The position numbers were made by a program, and so were the translations under genes. From an uncultured SAR116 cluster alpha proteobacterium (GTDB lineage: Bacteria > Pseudomonadota > Alphaproteobacteria > Puniceispirillales > Puniceispirillaceae), in contig CACEJY010000002.1 in NCBI GenBank assembly GCA_902559985.1, positions 1 to 64,000 on the forward strand: a DNA stretch of 64,000 bases, read 5' to 3'. Positions 1-9,955 of this stretch are shown here, piece by piece (position 1 is the first letter of the stretch; each line of letters starts with the position of its first letter). Under the pieces are notes generated by a model that worked only from the letters and a program-made list of their open reading frames with translations, did not search any database and was not told where the DNA came from.

Positions 1-177
1 CGCTTTATAAGCCAAGAAACGCCGGGTAAGCCATTAAGTGATGAAGCAGTTTGCAAACTGATTTCTAACGAAGGTATCGATCTTGCGCGTCGGACAGTTG
101 CAAAATATCGTGAGATGATGAACATTCCATCTTCGGCACAGCGCCGCATGCAGGCTCGTCTCGCTAGCTTCAGGTAG
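1..177 (+). CDS. rpoN: RNA polymerase sigma-54 factor, C-terminal end (5' truncated by window)
   Basis: Frame 1 reads ...ETPGKPLSDEAVCKLISNEGIDLARRTVAKYREMMNIPSSAQRRMQARLASFR*, containing the RpoN box ARRTVAKYR. Confidence 0.93.
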   Translation, partial: RFISQETPGKPLSDEAVCKLISNEGIDLARRTVAKYREMMNIPSSAQRRMQARLASFR

Positions 178-311
178 TATTTTTGGACAAGATTCTTTGT
201 GATTACAAGTCCGTTTTAGGTTCTTTGCAGCATCGGAGTCAATTCCCGTAATTCATGATTTACGATCATGTTAGATAGAGAGACCTGATTTAAATAACGC
301 ACTGATTTGCG

Positions 312-542
312 TTATTTTGAAGCATTCGCCGCAACCAATGAACGGGTAATCAGGTATTCTTCGCTGCTAAGCGATGTATCATTAATGAATTTTCCCAATG
401 GTATAATATGCTGGCTTTCAGGTTTATCTTCATTATCGAAGTGAACAAACTCAATGCCAAGATCTTTCGTGGCATCAGGTGTTTTTTGCGGAAAGGCTTC
501 CGCGGAATTTAACGAAAATACTTGTTTGGTTTGACGGCTCAT
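312..542 (-). CDS. small hypothetical protein (start probably at MSRQTKQV)
   Basis: ORF track; internal Met gives a more plausible start; no family recognised. Confidence 0.4.
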   Translation of the reverse strand: MSRQTKQVFSLNSAEAFPQKTPDATKDLGIEFVHFDNEDKPESQHIIPLGKFINDTSLSSEEYLITRSLVAANASK

Positions 543-733
543 TTTGACTCTCCTTTGGCGATGCTGACAAGGATTTTTGACAGTAGCTCGGGTTTTCTTA
601 TGTAATGCATTTGGCATGCCACAAGCTGAAAATGATCATCTGAAAAACTTTACATGCAACGCACAAAACGCTTTGTTGAGTCAAAAATCTTTACACAACT
701 GATTGTTTTGGAAAAAGGCCGATAAATAGCAGC

Positions 734-2569
734 TTATTGGTTAAATGAGGATTGTCGTAATTCGCCAGCTACACTGAGCTGCCTTCCAACTGTCATGAAT
801 TTGTTTGGATCAATCGATTTACCATTCACACGGATCTCGTAATGCAGGTGTGCACCAACTGATCTGCCAGTGTTACCCATTTTGCCAACTACATGCCCCT
901 CACTAACATAGTCACCGAGTTTTACTGTTATACGCGCCAAATGAGCATATGTTGTAACAACACCAAATTCGTGTTGCACCCGTACCACCTTGCCAAACGC
1001 CCCTTCAGAACCAGCAAATATAATTCTACCCGGCGCTGTTGTACGCACATTTTCTTGCCAGGTGCCAGCAAGGTCAATGCCATGATGAAAGGTTCTCTTG
1101 CCGGTTTTGGGGTGCTTACGCATGCCATACCCACTAGAAACGTAAAAATACAACATTGGTGGTTTAAATGGAATTTTGCGCAAAGCAGCGCGGTGTTCGG
1201 CAAGCTTGATCATCAGACTTCTAAAGTCTTGATCATTAATTTGGCTATTTGTTTGATTTTTTGACAACGGTGCAGCAGGGAGTTCACCTTGGGGAATGCC
1301 AAGGCTCACGATGGTTGAACGGATGTAATCAATTTCCTGTTTATAAGCCAAAAGCATTTTTTTGATTCGAACGGCTTCACTTACAACAGGCAAAACTGGG
1401 TCACTTTGGGTATCATTTTTACTCGTTAAAAGTCCATCATCGGCGATCGCGCCGGCCATGCTGGCCGTGCTAGCTGTACTGACCAACTCGGGGTGCTTTG
1501 TTATTTCTGCATTTTTCTGGAACCCCTTAGTCTTTTCAGCATCAGTATTTGGTTCGATTGAATCTGGTTTGGCCAAAAAACTTGGTAGAAGTGCAACCGC
1601 ATACTCTCGAGCTCGGTTGGTAAGTCCAGATGTTTTCATATTGTCTTTTTTGGTGGCTTGCGGCAATGCTGGTGAGTTCTGTGCAGTGGTTTCAGCCAAT
1701 ATTTCAGTCGCCAAGTTATTTTTAACTTTGGGCTTAATATCTTCATAGTTCAGAGGTTTTTTGGTGTTTTCCCCGTTTATAGAGTCTGGGCTGGCCTTGG
1801 TATTCGCCAACACAGTTTTTAGAGTTTTAGCGCCACCCAAAGTGGAATGTGTTCCAACCGGGTCTTTTGCTTGTTCTTTTGATGATTGCATGACCGAGGT
1901 TGCTTCAGAGTTTTCTATTTTTTCATTACCCGCAAAGGTAACACGCTTACCACCTTGAATAATCATTGGTAAGTCATTGCTGGCATCGTCATCTATATTT
2001 TTTTCACGTGGTGATGTTTTTGGGATTAAACTACTAGGTATGCTGTTGGTTGATCGCGTAATGGCACTCGATGATTGGGCGTGTTCCCTTTTCGTTTCAA
2101 GGGTTGACTGCCCTAATGAGCTTGAGGGTTGATATTCCTTCCAAGTCATCACATTGCTCGTGACAAGTTCAATGGGCTTTTTGCCAATGCTCGCCTCGGC
2201 TGTCTGAATCGTTTCTTCACGCATTACTTCAATAGCACTGTAACTGGCAATTAAAGTGTAATAAAATATGGCTGCAACGCCAGCCATACAGACAAGTATT
2301 CCGGTTAAAACAAAAGATGGTTTTAAAGTTACTTCAATGGGACCATCGCGAGTAAGAAACAAAAACCGGTTTTCTCGCAAAAACCACAATTTGTCAGTGG
2401 TAATCGTTGGCATGTCAGGCTGGTTGCCAAGGCGCATCCTTGAGGTAAACCGTTGGTGAAATCGGTTGAAGGCAGTGAACTTCGCCAGTCTGGCAAAGAA
2501 TGCTTTGGGTGATTTCTTGCTAGGATAAATCATCCGTCTTTTACCCCAATCTGGTCCAAAGGACTGCAA
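734..2569 (-). CDS. M23 family metallopeptidase, membrane anchored (LytM-type endopeptidase)
   Basis: N-terminal TM segment; C-terminal GYGMRKHPKTGKRTFHHGIDLAG...GRSVGAHLHYEIRVNG with HxxxD and HxH motifs. Confidence 0.92.
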   Translation of the reverse strand: MQSFGPDWGKRRMIYPSKKSPKAFFARLAKFTAFNRFHQRFTSRMRLGNQPDMPTITTDKLWFLRENRFLFLTRDGPIEVTLKPSFVLTGILVCMAGVAAIFYYTLIASYSAIEVMREETIQTAEASIGKKPIELVTSNVMTWKEYQPSSSLGQSTLETKREHAQSSSAITRSTNSIPSSLIPKTSPREKNIDDDASNDLPMIIQGGKRVTFAGNEKIENSEATSVMQSSKEQAKDPVGTHSTLGGAKTLKTVLANTKASPDSINGENTKKPLNYEDIKPKVKNNLATEILAETTAQNSPALPQATKKDNMKTSGLTNRAREYAVALLPSFLAKPDSIEPNTDAEKTKGFQKNAEITKHPELVSTASTASMAGAIADDGLLTSKNDTQSDPVLPVVSEAVRIKKMLLAYKQEIDYIRSTIVSLGIPQGELPAAPLSKNQTNSQINDQDFRSLMIKLAEHRAALRKIPFKPPMLYFYVSSGYGMRKHPKTGKRTFHHGIDLAGTWQENVRTTAPGRIIFAGSEGAFGKVVRVQHEFGVVTTYAHLARITVKLGDYVSEGHVVGKMGNTGRSVGAHLHYEIRVNGKSIDPNKFMTVGRQLSVAGELRQSSFNQ

Positions 2570-2942
2570 CCAGTAGCATATTTGTTATTACTTGAATGCT
2601 TATCATGGCCAACAGCAGCCGGTTTGAGACCTGGTTGCGCACGTTCAGTTGAAAGGCTGGCATCTTTGCGGCGGCGTCAAGCCCTTTGTATGCAGCCGCC
2701 GTTTCATCAGAGATGGATCCACTGGTGGTCGGTGACGTTGGTTCGCGTTGCTGCGGTGCTGCACTGTCTGATCCCTTCATGTTTTTGTTATTTTCAGAGG
2801 TTGGTTGGGCAAAGGAAATGTTAGCGCGGTTGCCGGCAGAGCGCGACGCTGCTACAACGTCTCGGTTCGAGACGATAGCAGCTGAAACCTCATTCCGCAT
2901 TTCCGTTATTCGTCTTCGGATATCTACAACTTCATCAGCCAT
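2541..2942 (-). CDS. hypothetical protein with C-terminal TM segment
   Basis: ORF overlapping the M23 gene start on the same strand; C-terminus LLLAMISIQVITNMLLVAVLWTRLG is TM-like. Confidence 0.6.
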   Translation of the reverse strand: MADEVVDIRRRITEMRNEVSAAIVSNRDVVAASRSAGNRANISFAQPTSENNKNMKGSDSAAPQQREPTSPTTSGSISDETAAAYKGLDAAAKMPAFQLNVRNQVSNRLLLAMISIQVITNMLLVAVLWTRLG

Positions 2943-3146
2943 AATTTACTCTAGTTTTACTGAAACATTTTTAAGAAATGTCGTATATAGTGTTAAACAA
3001 TTTTTAAATAAGCAATTGGCATGCCATCAGCTTTTATGACTACCCTTCAACAAAGTAATGGTAACGCAAATTGTTTGTTTTGATGAGGCAAAAGCTGCAA
3101 ACATGTGGTTGCTGGAAATAAATGATAGCAAAATCAGAGATATAAA

Positions 3147-3503
3147 ATGTTTGGTAGTCATAATCAAAAATCAATGCCACTAGCGGATGGGTCACATATT
3201 TGTGAAGAAGTGCGAATCACCGGGGAAATTTCAGCGTCCAAACCACTTATTTTGTTTGGCCAGGTCGATGGAAATATCGATGCTGTTTCTGTTCATATCA
3301 AATCAACTGCAACAGTAAATGGTGACATAAATGCGCAAAAGGTTATTGTTGATGGTACCGTGTGTGGCATCGTTACAGCTGATAAGGTACGCCTATCAGC
3401 AAGTGCTTTTTTGAATGGTGAGGTGCGAAGTGGGGGGATAGAGATCGATGAGGGGGCAACAATTGAAGCAAAATTCAATAAGGAGAAAGAATTAAATGGA
3501 TAA
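3147..3503 (+). CDS. bactofilin family polymer-forming cytoskeletal protein
   Basis: Beta-helical repeats ILFGQVDGNIDAVSVHIKSTATVNGDINAQKVIVDGTVCGIVTADKVRL. Confidence 0.9.
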   Translation: MFGSHNQKSMPLADGSHICEEVRITGEISASKPLILFGQVDGNIDAVSVHIKSTATVNGDINAQKVIVDGTVCGIVTADKVRLSASAFLNGEVRSGGIEIDEGATIEAKFNKEKELNG

Positions 3504-3972
3504 GCTCGGCAACAAAACTATTATTGGTGCTGGGGCAAAGTTTACTGGAACTATCACCGATGCGCGCACCATAGAAATACATGGCCACGTCAATGCTGAT
3601 TTGACTGCAGATAAGGTAACTATTGGTGAAAAAGGTAGGTTTGATGGTGCCGTGAACGCGAGCCTTGTTGTGGTTTCTGGAGAATATGACGGGGATATGG
3701 AGGCAGGTAGTATTTGGGCCACCGCTACTGCGCGTATTTCTGGCAAGGTTCAATATAATACGCTGCAAATGGATCGCGGCGCTGCACTAAATTGTCATGT
3801 TATCCACAATTGGGTGGGCGATACAAAAAATCAACATGGCAATGTAAATACGGAAGATGAAATAACTGATGTTCCTGATGCGGATGGTTTGGAGGCGGGC
3901 AACCCGGAAAAATCTGTTCCAGTGTCTGGTGAAAGCGAAAAAAAATCCTCTAAAAAGAAAAAAGGTGCGTAG
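3496..3972 (+). CDS. bactofilin family protein (second paralogue)
   Basis: GAGAKFTGTITDARTIEIHGHVNADLTADKVTIGEKGRFDGAVNA repeats; Lys-rich C-terminus; 8 bp overlap with upstream gene. Confidence 0.9.
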   Translation: MDKLGNKTIIGAGAKFTGTITDARTIEIHGHVNADLTADKVTIGEKGRFDGAVNASLVVVSGEYDGDMEAGSIWATATARISGKVQYNTLQMDRGAALNCHVIHNWVGDTKNQHGNVNTEDEITDVPDADGLEAGNPEKSVPVSGESEKKSSKKKKGA

Positions 3973-3974
3973 CC

Positions 3975-4325
3975 GTGGGTGTAAAATCACAGAGCCAAAT
4001 GAATAACCTTCCGGATGATTTGACATACATACTCGTAGGTCTTGTCATGGAAGGAACGCTTGAAGGAGGTGAACACCCCGTAGTGGTGGATGGCGAGTTT
4101 AAGGGGAATATAACCGCCAACGAAATAATTTTGCGCGAAAAAGGCACTATAAACGGAACTTTGAAAGCCAAAATTGTTTCGATCAGTGGTCGCTTCAATG
4201 GTGACTTGACGTGTGAAAATCTAACAGTTACTCAAACTGGCGTGATCGATGGAGATGTTCAGGCAAATGCTTTATCGATTGACCTTGGGGCGGAGATAAA
4301 CGGGTCAATCAGCCGAATGCGCTAG
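3975..4325 (+). CDS. bactofilin family protein (third paralogue)
   Basis: VVDGEFKGNITANEIILREKGTINGTLKAKIVSISGRFNGDLTCENL repeats. Confidence 0.9.
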   Translation: MGVKSQSQMNNLPDDLTYILVGLVMEGTLEGGEHPVVVDGEFKGNITANEIILREKGTINGTLKAKIVSISGRFNGDLTCENLTVTQTGVIDGDVQANALSIDLGAEINGSISRMR

Positions 4326-4502
4326 TTTATTGATGCCGGTTGTATTCCAACTCTGACGGTATGCTGTTTTTTTTGCATAAATGAGAAGTTCAAACAGCTC
4401 GGTTGAGCTCTTAGGTTACCGACGCGTGACGCGTTTTTGGGACTTCTTTATGTCATATGAAGGGCGATTTAACTTGATACTTGGCAGCAGCCTTGCTGTG
4501 CT

Positions 4503-4811
4503 TTAAGCGTCCTCATCGAGCTGGCAGGATAAATCATCACATAATTCAGCGGTCACAATGCATTGATCCAAAAACGCCATAGTCTCTGCACGGCCTTGCA
4601 GTTGAAATAGACGCATCGCCGCATACCGCCCGGCCGCCATCGCTACTGTCAAGGGCATATTTTCGGTCACTGCAACATCTTCCAATGCAACTTCAATAGA
4701 ATCCCTGATTTGCTCAATTTTGCGTGCTTCTTTTCGTGAAAGCATTGTTTTATTATCTATAATTGCCGAGGCCTTTGCGCGATAATTTTTGAATTCGATT
4801 ATTTTGCCCAT
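4503..4811 (-). CDS. hypothetical protein
   Basis: ORF track; adjacent and co-directional with the lipoprotein at 4815-5297. Confidence 0.55.
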   Translation of the reverse strand: MGKIIEFKNYRAKASAIIDNKTMLSRKEARKIEQIRDSIEVALEDVAVTENMPLTVAMAAGRYAAMRLFQLQGRAETMAFLDQCIVTAELCDDLSCQLDEDA

Positions 4812-4814
4812 AAT

Positions 4815-5297
4815 TTACGTCCCTTGCGGAAGTTGAAGCGGACATTTCATCATCCGTGCTTCAATTTGAATTTTTGCAAATACAATATCGTCTGTCTCTT
4901 TTTGTTCCATAGCATAGGGAACCAAAACATTAGTGTTGAGTCGGTAAGCTTCGTTACGCAAAACAACAAGAGCCTCTTCCATTGTGCCTTTGTGGATCAC
5001 TTCTATGATTCCAATGGTACTGCAACCAGCGAGGTTACTGTCCGTGCGATTGCTGAATTGGATTAGATTCGAGCCCTCAATCGGAATGATGGGTGGCCGT
5101 TCAACTGGTTCAGTATCTGCAATATCGCGTTCAATGGTCGCTATCATCTCGGCTTCGCGCATTTTATCCCATTCACTTGCGGGTACAACGACAACAGGCG
5201 TTTTGCCTGCGACGCGATTATCTACGAGAATTTGACACCCAGCGGTTGTCAAGCCAAGAGCAATGATTGCAGCAATGGAGGGAAGATGTTTTAACAC
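4815..5297 (-). CDS. putative lipoprotein, RcsF/DUF4156-like
   Basis: Signal peptide plus lipobox LTTAGC; C-terminal ALVVLRNEAYRLNTNVLVPY region resembles DUF4156. Confidence 0.55.
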   Translation of the reverse strand: MLKHLPSIAAIIALGLTTAGCQILVDNRVAGKTPVVVVPASEWDKMREAEMIATIERDIADTEPVERPPIIPIEGSNLIQFSNRTDSNLAGCSTIGIIEVIHKGTMEEALVVLRNEAYRLNTNVLVPYAMEQKETDDIVFAKIQIEARMMKCPLQLPQGT

Positions 5298-5784
5298 GAG
5301 ACTTAACCACTACTATTGTAAAAATGTCCACCCAAAGCAACGACGTGTAGCGGCAAACATTTATCAGAAATTTAATTTTTTTTCACGATCACTCCTGTGC
5401 CGCCGACCATATTGTGATATTTATGTGTGGTAAAGGCAAAGGTACTGCGTTGAGCGGTTTTCACCATGGGGTTATTGGAGGTAAATAAGGCCGGTTTGTT
5501 GCTATGTTTTTTGATTGTAAGTTAACATGTAATTTTTAAGAACTTGGGTAAGCCAGCGTTTGTTGAAAATCAATTCAACGAAATTAATATTTTTATCATG
5601 AGAATAGTTGAAGATTATTAATTCGTATTTTTGATATGAAATTTCTTTATTTGATAGCGGTTAGTGAAAAACTATCTGAGATCTGCGCTCATTGCTAATT
5701 GACCACCTATTTTTGCTAAGACAATACGTTTTATCGAACAGCAGAACATTGTCCAAGTGTCAAATGAGAAGGTATATATGTAAC

Positions 5785-6273
5785 ATGAAACAGACATCAA
5801 AACTCAATGAACTTGAATTGATTAGCTCGGACCTGACTGCTCGGATATTGACGCTTTGTAACGGTGAGGATGACGAAATCGCCATCATGGCAACGGTGGC
5901 TAGCGAGTTGTATCATGACGTCAAGGGGTTTGATTGGGTTGGATTTTACCGTGTTGTCAGTCCGGATGTATTGAAGATTGGGCCCTACCAGGGTCAGCAT
6001 GGCTGCCTCGTCATTCCATTTGCCCGAGGTGTCTGCGGGGCAGCAGCCCGCGACCAAAAGATCAAGATTATCGACGATGTCGAAAAATTTGATGGACATA
6101 TCGCCTGCTCTGACAGCACTCGGTCAGAACTGGTGGTCCCATGTTTTGGCCCAGATGGGGAATTGCTAGGGGTTCTCGATATTGACTCTAATCAGCCTGC
6201 GTTTTTCACAGAGCAAGACGCTGATAATCTTGACCAATTGATGCGTAAGCTCTTCATGGGCGACCTGAATTAA
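5785..6273 (+). CDS. GAF domain protein, free methionine-(R)-sulfoxide reductase-like (fRMsr)
   Basis: FDWVGFYRV...LVIPFARGVCGAAARDQKIKIIDDVEKFDGHIACSDSTRSELVVPCF...LLGVLDIDS, with the conserved Cys residues of fRMsr. Confidence 0.85.
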   Translation: MKQTSKLNELELISSDLTARILTLCNGEDDEIAIMATVASELYHDVKGFDWVGFYRVVSPDVLKIGPYQGQHGCLVIPFARGVCGAAARDQKIKIIDDVEKFDGHIACSDSTRSELVVPCFGPDGELLGVLDIDSNQPAFFTEQDADNLDQLMRKLFMGDLN

Positions 6274-6353
6274 CCAGATAAGTTCTTTATTTGCTTTGTA
6301 CCTTAAATTCATTAAAGTGACCATAAGTCATTTATAAAGCTGGGCAGGCGAGT

Positions 6354-7001
6354 ATGCGGTATAAAAAACGAGCGCGATCTGAGGCAGCCAAATCAGAGCG
6401 TAAAGATGCCATCATTGCTGCAGCTGAGACTTTGCTTCGGCAATCGGGCTGTGATGCGATAACAATGCAGGCCGTTGCGATGGAAGCTGGCCTTGCCAAA
6501 GGTACTCTCTATTTATACTTCCCCAGCAACGAAATATTGTTTCTTGACGTCTATGGGCGGCTTTTTGACCGGTGGATAGATCGGTTTGCATCACACGTGT
6601 CCGAAGTAACTGGAGTTAACGAATTTTGCCAAGATTTTTGCCGTTACTACTCGGATGATCATTTGTTTCTGCAATTGACGGGAACTGCCTTATCATCAAT
6701 GGAGTCGCAAGTTGACCGAGAGACTTTCATAAACGGGAAACGCGCCATGGCAGGTCGAGTTAAAAAACTAGCCGGAATTGCTTACCTGAGGTTGGGAATG
6801 AATCCGATTTTAGCGCAGAAGTTTATATGGGGATTGTTGACAATTGCTTCTGGTGCAATCCAAATGGCAATTCGACCTTCAGCCGCTAGTAACCATTTGC
6901 CCAAGGATGTAAACGCCTATATCGGTTCTGCCAGTTTCGAGGCTGTATTCTTGAACGCAGCGGTGCCTCTTTGTGCGGGTTTGATGCGAGATAACACATG
7001 A
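6354..7001 (+). CDS. TetR/AcrR family transcriptional regulator
   Basis: N-terminal HTH: DAIIAAAETLLRQSGCDAITMQAVAMEAGLAKGTLYLYFPSNEILFLDVY. Confidence 0.93.
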   Translation: MRYKKRARSEAAKSERKDAIIAAAETLLRQSGCDAITMQAVAMEAGLAKGTLYLYFPSNEILFLDVYGRLFDRWIDRFASHVSEVTGVNEFCQDFCRYYSDDHLFLQLTGTALSSMESQVDRETFINGKRAMAGRVKKLAGIAYLRLGMNPILAQKFIWGLLTIASGAIQMAIRPSAASNHLPKDVNAYIGSASFEAVFLNAAVPLCAGLMRDNT

Positions 7002-7421
7002 CTGAAATTGCATCGATTGAAAAACGTTGACACTTTTTTAATTAAAGGATGCTCTTGCAAAGACAAAAATAGGTAATGACTGAAGATCCCCCCCTTTGAA
7101 CAACTGGAATGATCCGACTGTGATGAATAAAACTCCTTTTATGTCACAAGGCTGGACAACTTTCGTTTGATTATGTTTGTTCAGTAACCACCCATTTTCA
7201 GGACTCAATTGGTGAATTTTGTGACCTGTTTTAGTTGTTTTGATGATGCAGTTTGGATCGACCGTCGCAGTTGCCTATTATTTCGTTATGGTGAGTTATG
7301 GGCAGTGTGCAGTGTACTTTTCAATCGAAGCTTTAATTGTTAATGAAAATGTCGTTATATAAAGGTGAAAATTGTTTTAAAAGTCCGTAAGTCCAACGAT
7401 GTCATTTGTGGGTTATGAACG

Positions 7422-7796
7422 ATGAGAATTGTGGTGCGTACATTTGTTGTGGCGCTGGTCTTTATTTCGGCCTTTGGGACGCAACCAGGGCTTGCTGGTG
7501 GGCGAACCTATCAAGGAAGCGAGTCATCTGCTCACTGTACCCTATGGTCTTCTGATAGGTTGCGCTGGCCCCAAACAATTTTGGGAAGGGAAAAAGCGGA
7601 ATGTCGTCGTCGGGCTGTGGATAGTACTGCTGGAAAAACACAGTGCCGGTTAATAAAGACTTACATTGATAAAGATAGCGGTGAGAGAATATGCATATAC
7701 AAACGCCACGGGACTGGCCTTGAAGAACTGACGCTCAGCATGTCGGCTTTTTTGAATTGCCAAAAAGACTTCATCTGCAAAAGAACCGCAAAATAA
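7422..7796 (+). CDS. hypothetical secreted Cys-containing protein
   Basis: Signal peptide MRIVVRTFVVALVFISAFGTQPGLAGG; six Cys in the mature part. Confidence 0.5.
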   Translation: MRIVVRTFVVALVFISAFGTQPGLAGGRTYQGSESSAHCTLWSSDRLRWPQTILGREKAECRRRAVDSTAGKTQCRLIKTYIDKDSGERICIYKRHGTGLEELTLSMSAFLNCQKDFICKRTAK

Positions 7797-7852
7797 TTTA
7801 AATGATCAATTACCACTTAAGGTATTTTTATTTTGAATAAGAATTATACGAA

Positions 7853-8761
7853 ATGATAAGTCAATATCGGGTTTTTGAAATTATCGAAAAAGGCCAGCCT
7901 GACGATAGGGCGAGCCGTTATTGTGATGTATTTCTTTTTTCATTGATCGTGCTAAATTTAGCCGCCGTTTGCCTGGAAACCATCGACACGCTTTATGCCC
8001 AATATGAATCGGTGTTTACAGTGATCGAAGTTGTCTCAGTGGCAATTTTTTCTCTGGAATATGCGTTACGTATTTGGTCGCGTGCTGCCGCCCCTGATGG
8101 CAAGCATCAAGGGGCATTTTCTAAGCGGATGGCCTATGTTTTCAGTTTTACTGGGATCATTGACCTTTTGGCCATACTGCCTAGCATAATTCCACTTCTT
8201 TTGGGTGGAGTAGATTTGCGGTGGTTGCGTATTTTGCGGCTGATGCGGTTGTTAAAATTTTCCCATTATTCATCAGCATTAGAAGATTTGATTTCGGCTG
8301 TGAGGCATGAAAGCCGATCGTTTATAGCGACATTGTATTTGTTGGTGTTGGCATTACTGATTTCTAGTGCAATGATCTATGTTGCGGAACAACATGCTCA
8401 GCCTGAACATTTTGGCTCGATCCCTCAGGCCATGTGGTGGACCGTTGTAACGCTGACAACCGTTGGCTACGGCGACATCGTGCCAATGACCGTAGCGGGC
8501 AAATTTATTGCCACATTGACTGCGTTTATGGGTGTTTGTGTCGTTGCTCTGCTAACAGGTATTGTGGCTACTGGATTTACCAATCAGGTAGCGATGCGAC
8601 GTAATCAACTGGAAGCTGAAATAACATCGGCGTTAAGTGATGGCAAAATTAGTGGCGATGAGCGGAAGGAAATTGAGGATTTACGCCGGCGACTTAATAT
8701 CTCAGAAGAAGATGCGCTAGCGATAATTAATTATCTTTCTCGAGAAGCAAAAATTAAATAG
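7853..8761 (+). CDS. voltage-gated potassium channel (6TM)
   Basis: S4-like DLRWLRILRLMRLLKF and selectivity filter TLTTVGYGDIVP. Confidence 0.93.
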   Translation: MISQYRVFEIIEKGQPDDRASRYCDVFLFSLIVLNLAAVCLETIDTLYAQYESVFTVIEVVSVAIFSLEYALRIWSRAAAPDGKHQGAFSKRMAYVFSFTGIIDLLAILPSIIPLLLGGVDLRWLRILRLMRLLKFSHYSSALEDLISAVRHESRSFIATLYLLVLALLISSAMIYVAEQHAQPEHFGSIPQAMWWTVVTLTTVGYGDIVPMTVAGKFIATLTAFMGVCVVALLTGIVATGFTNQVAMRRNQLEAEITSALSDGKISGDERKEIEDLRRRLNISEEDALAIINYLSREAKIK

Positions 8762-9001
8762 CTGCGGATATCGACTTCTACATTTTGGTAGGCTGTGCCC
8801 TACTCAGCATGCAACTCCCTTTTGCCGGCGGTAAAAGAAAATTGATGATCATCACGATAACCGCTTGACCTGCTGGCGGAAAAACCAGTAAAACGGCGCT
8901 TCAGCAACGCCCAGTCTGTGTGTCCTGTTAAAATTTATAGTTTAGACAATGTGTTTAGGTGCCCTTTGGGTCAGGTATCATGCGGCGAAATGCCGTTGAA
9001 T

Positions 9002-9078
9002 GGCGGAGTAGCTCAGTTGGTTAGAGCAGCGGAATCATAATCCGCGTGTCGGGGGTTCAAGTCCCTCCTCCGCTACCA
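9002..9078 (+). tRNA. tRNA-Met (anticodon CAT), CCA encoded
   Basis: Cloverleaf: GGCGGAG...CTCCGCT acceptor, D-arm AGCTCAGTTGGTTAGAGC, anticodon stem GCGGA-ATCATAA-TCCGC, T-arm GGGGGTTCAAGTCCCTC, CCA. Confidence 0.96.
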
Positions 9079-9163
9079 TTTCTCAAGTAAAAATTAGCAA
9101 TTACATCAGTGCCTTACGGACAGTCATCACCTCAATGTGATTTCTGTTGATTCTACTGATTCA

Positions 9164-9253
9164 TGCCATTTTGTCAAAGTCTGTGTGACTGAGGTGTGAC
9201 CGGCGTGTGACCAAAGTCGTTCGCGTGGGTCCCATGCTCAAGGGAAAGACACC
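9164..9253. repeat. 90-bp direct repeat copy 1 with three TGTGAC boxes at 11-bp spacing
   Basis: About 9 mismatches to 19856-19945 by eye; TGTGAC at 9184, 9195 and 9206. Confidence 0.9.
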
Positions 9254-9396
9254 CCAGTGGGGGAAGACAAACACCGATTTCACAAAAGGGGACTAAAGGG
9301 TTGGGTTGTTGTTTGTCGTTGTTCGAGATTAAGAAATCAGGAGTCGAGGTAGCTACAGTGGATTTTGCTCTACTTACCACTGCCCCTCACGTCCTT

Positions 9397-9633
9397 TTAT
9401 CTGCTATTCGCAACTAGCAGCTTGTTTCGATACATTCCCGCACATCTATCTCCATCGACTTCACAAATAGCAATCTTTTGAACTTGGTTGGTTTGAGCAA
9501 ACGCTGGTGTGGCCTCAATGATAGGCTTTATGCCAATAGCAAACAATCCAAATGCTCCGATGATGGCTACTGCCATTAACGGCTTTGATAGTCTTACTTC
9601 GTGAATAACTCTCTTTTCCATCTTTAACTCCAA
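9397..9633 (-). CDS. small hypothetical membrane/secreted protein
   Basis: ORF with one hydrophobic segment (PLMAVAIIGAFGLFAIGI). Confidence 0.45.
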   Translation of the reverse strand: MELKMEKRVIHEVRLSKPLMAVAIIGAFGLFAIGIKPIIEATPAFAQTNQVQKIAICEVDGDRCAGMYRNKLLVANSR

Positions 9634-9779
9634 TACTGAGGGCCTTCAGTGACTCTCAGATCGCCAGCATCGGGTGCCTAATATTGATTCAAATAAGACC
9701 CCTCATGCGCAATAAAATTCTGTTGTGAGTGGAGCTGAATTTGATGGAATGATGAAACACGAGAACAAGCATTAACTAT

Positions 9780-9812
9780 GGGCTAGAGGTTTATCTTCTG
9801 GCCCTTTTTTTT
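9780..9812 (+). terminator. rho-independent terminator
   Basis: GGGCTAGA...TCTGGCCC stem followed by T8. Confidence 0.6.
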
Positions 9813-9824
9813 ACACGACAAGAA

Positions 9825-9890
9825 TAGTGCAAGTTTTGCAGCGTTATCAGCAATTTATAACTCTATGATGCACGATCGTTTTTGGGCATA
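9825..9890 (+). repeat. approx. 65-bp intergenic repeat, copy A
   Basis: tagtgcaagttttgcagcgttatcagcaatttataactctatgatgcac; matches 10658-10725. Confidence 0.7.
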
Positions 9891-9955
9891 CATAGGCAAC
9901 AAGTAGAAACCAGAACAAACTGCAGCTTTTGGTGCTGCTCACATAGGAGAGAAAA

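Noticed and set aside
893-1958. Plus-strand ORFs at 893-1264, 1362-1748 and 1761-1958
   Set aside because: Antisense shadows of the well-supported M23 peptidase gene on the minus strand
9002-9078. Search for a duplicated tRNA-Met 3' end as a classical att direct repeat
   Set aside because: No second copy of gttcaagtccctcctccgctacca noticed near 14.5 or 19.9 kb, so a classical tRNA att duplication is not claimed
9174-9380. Minus-strand ORF of 68 aa across the 90-bp repeat
   Set aside because: The second repeat copy does not preserve this reading frame; more likely non-coding repeat DNA
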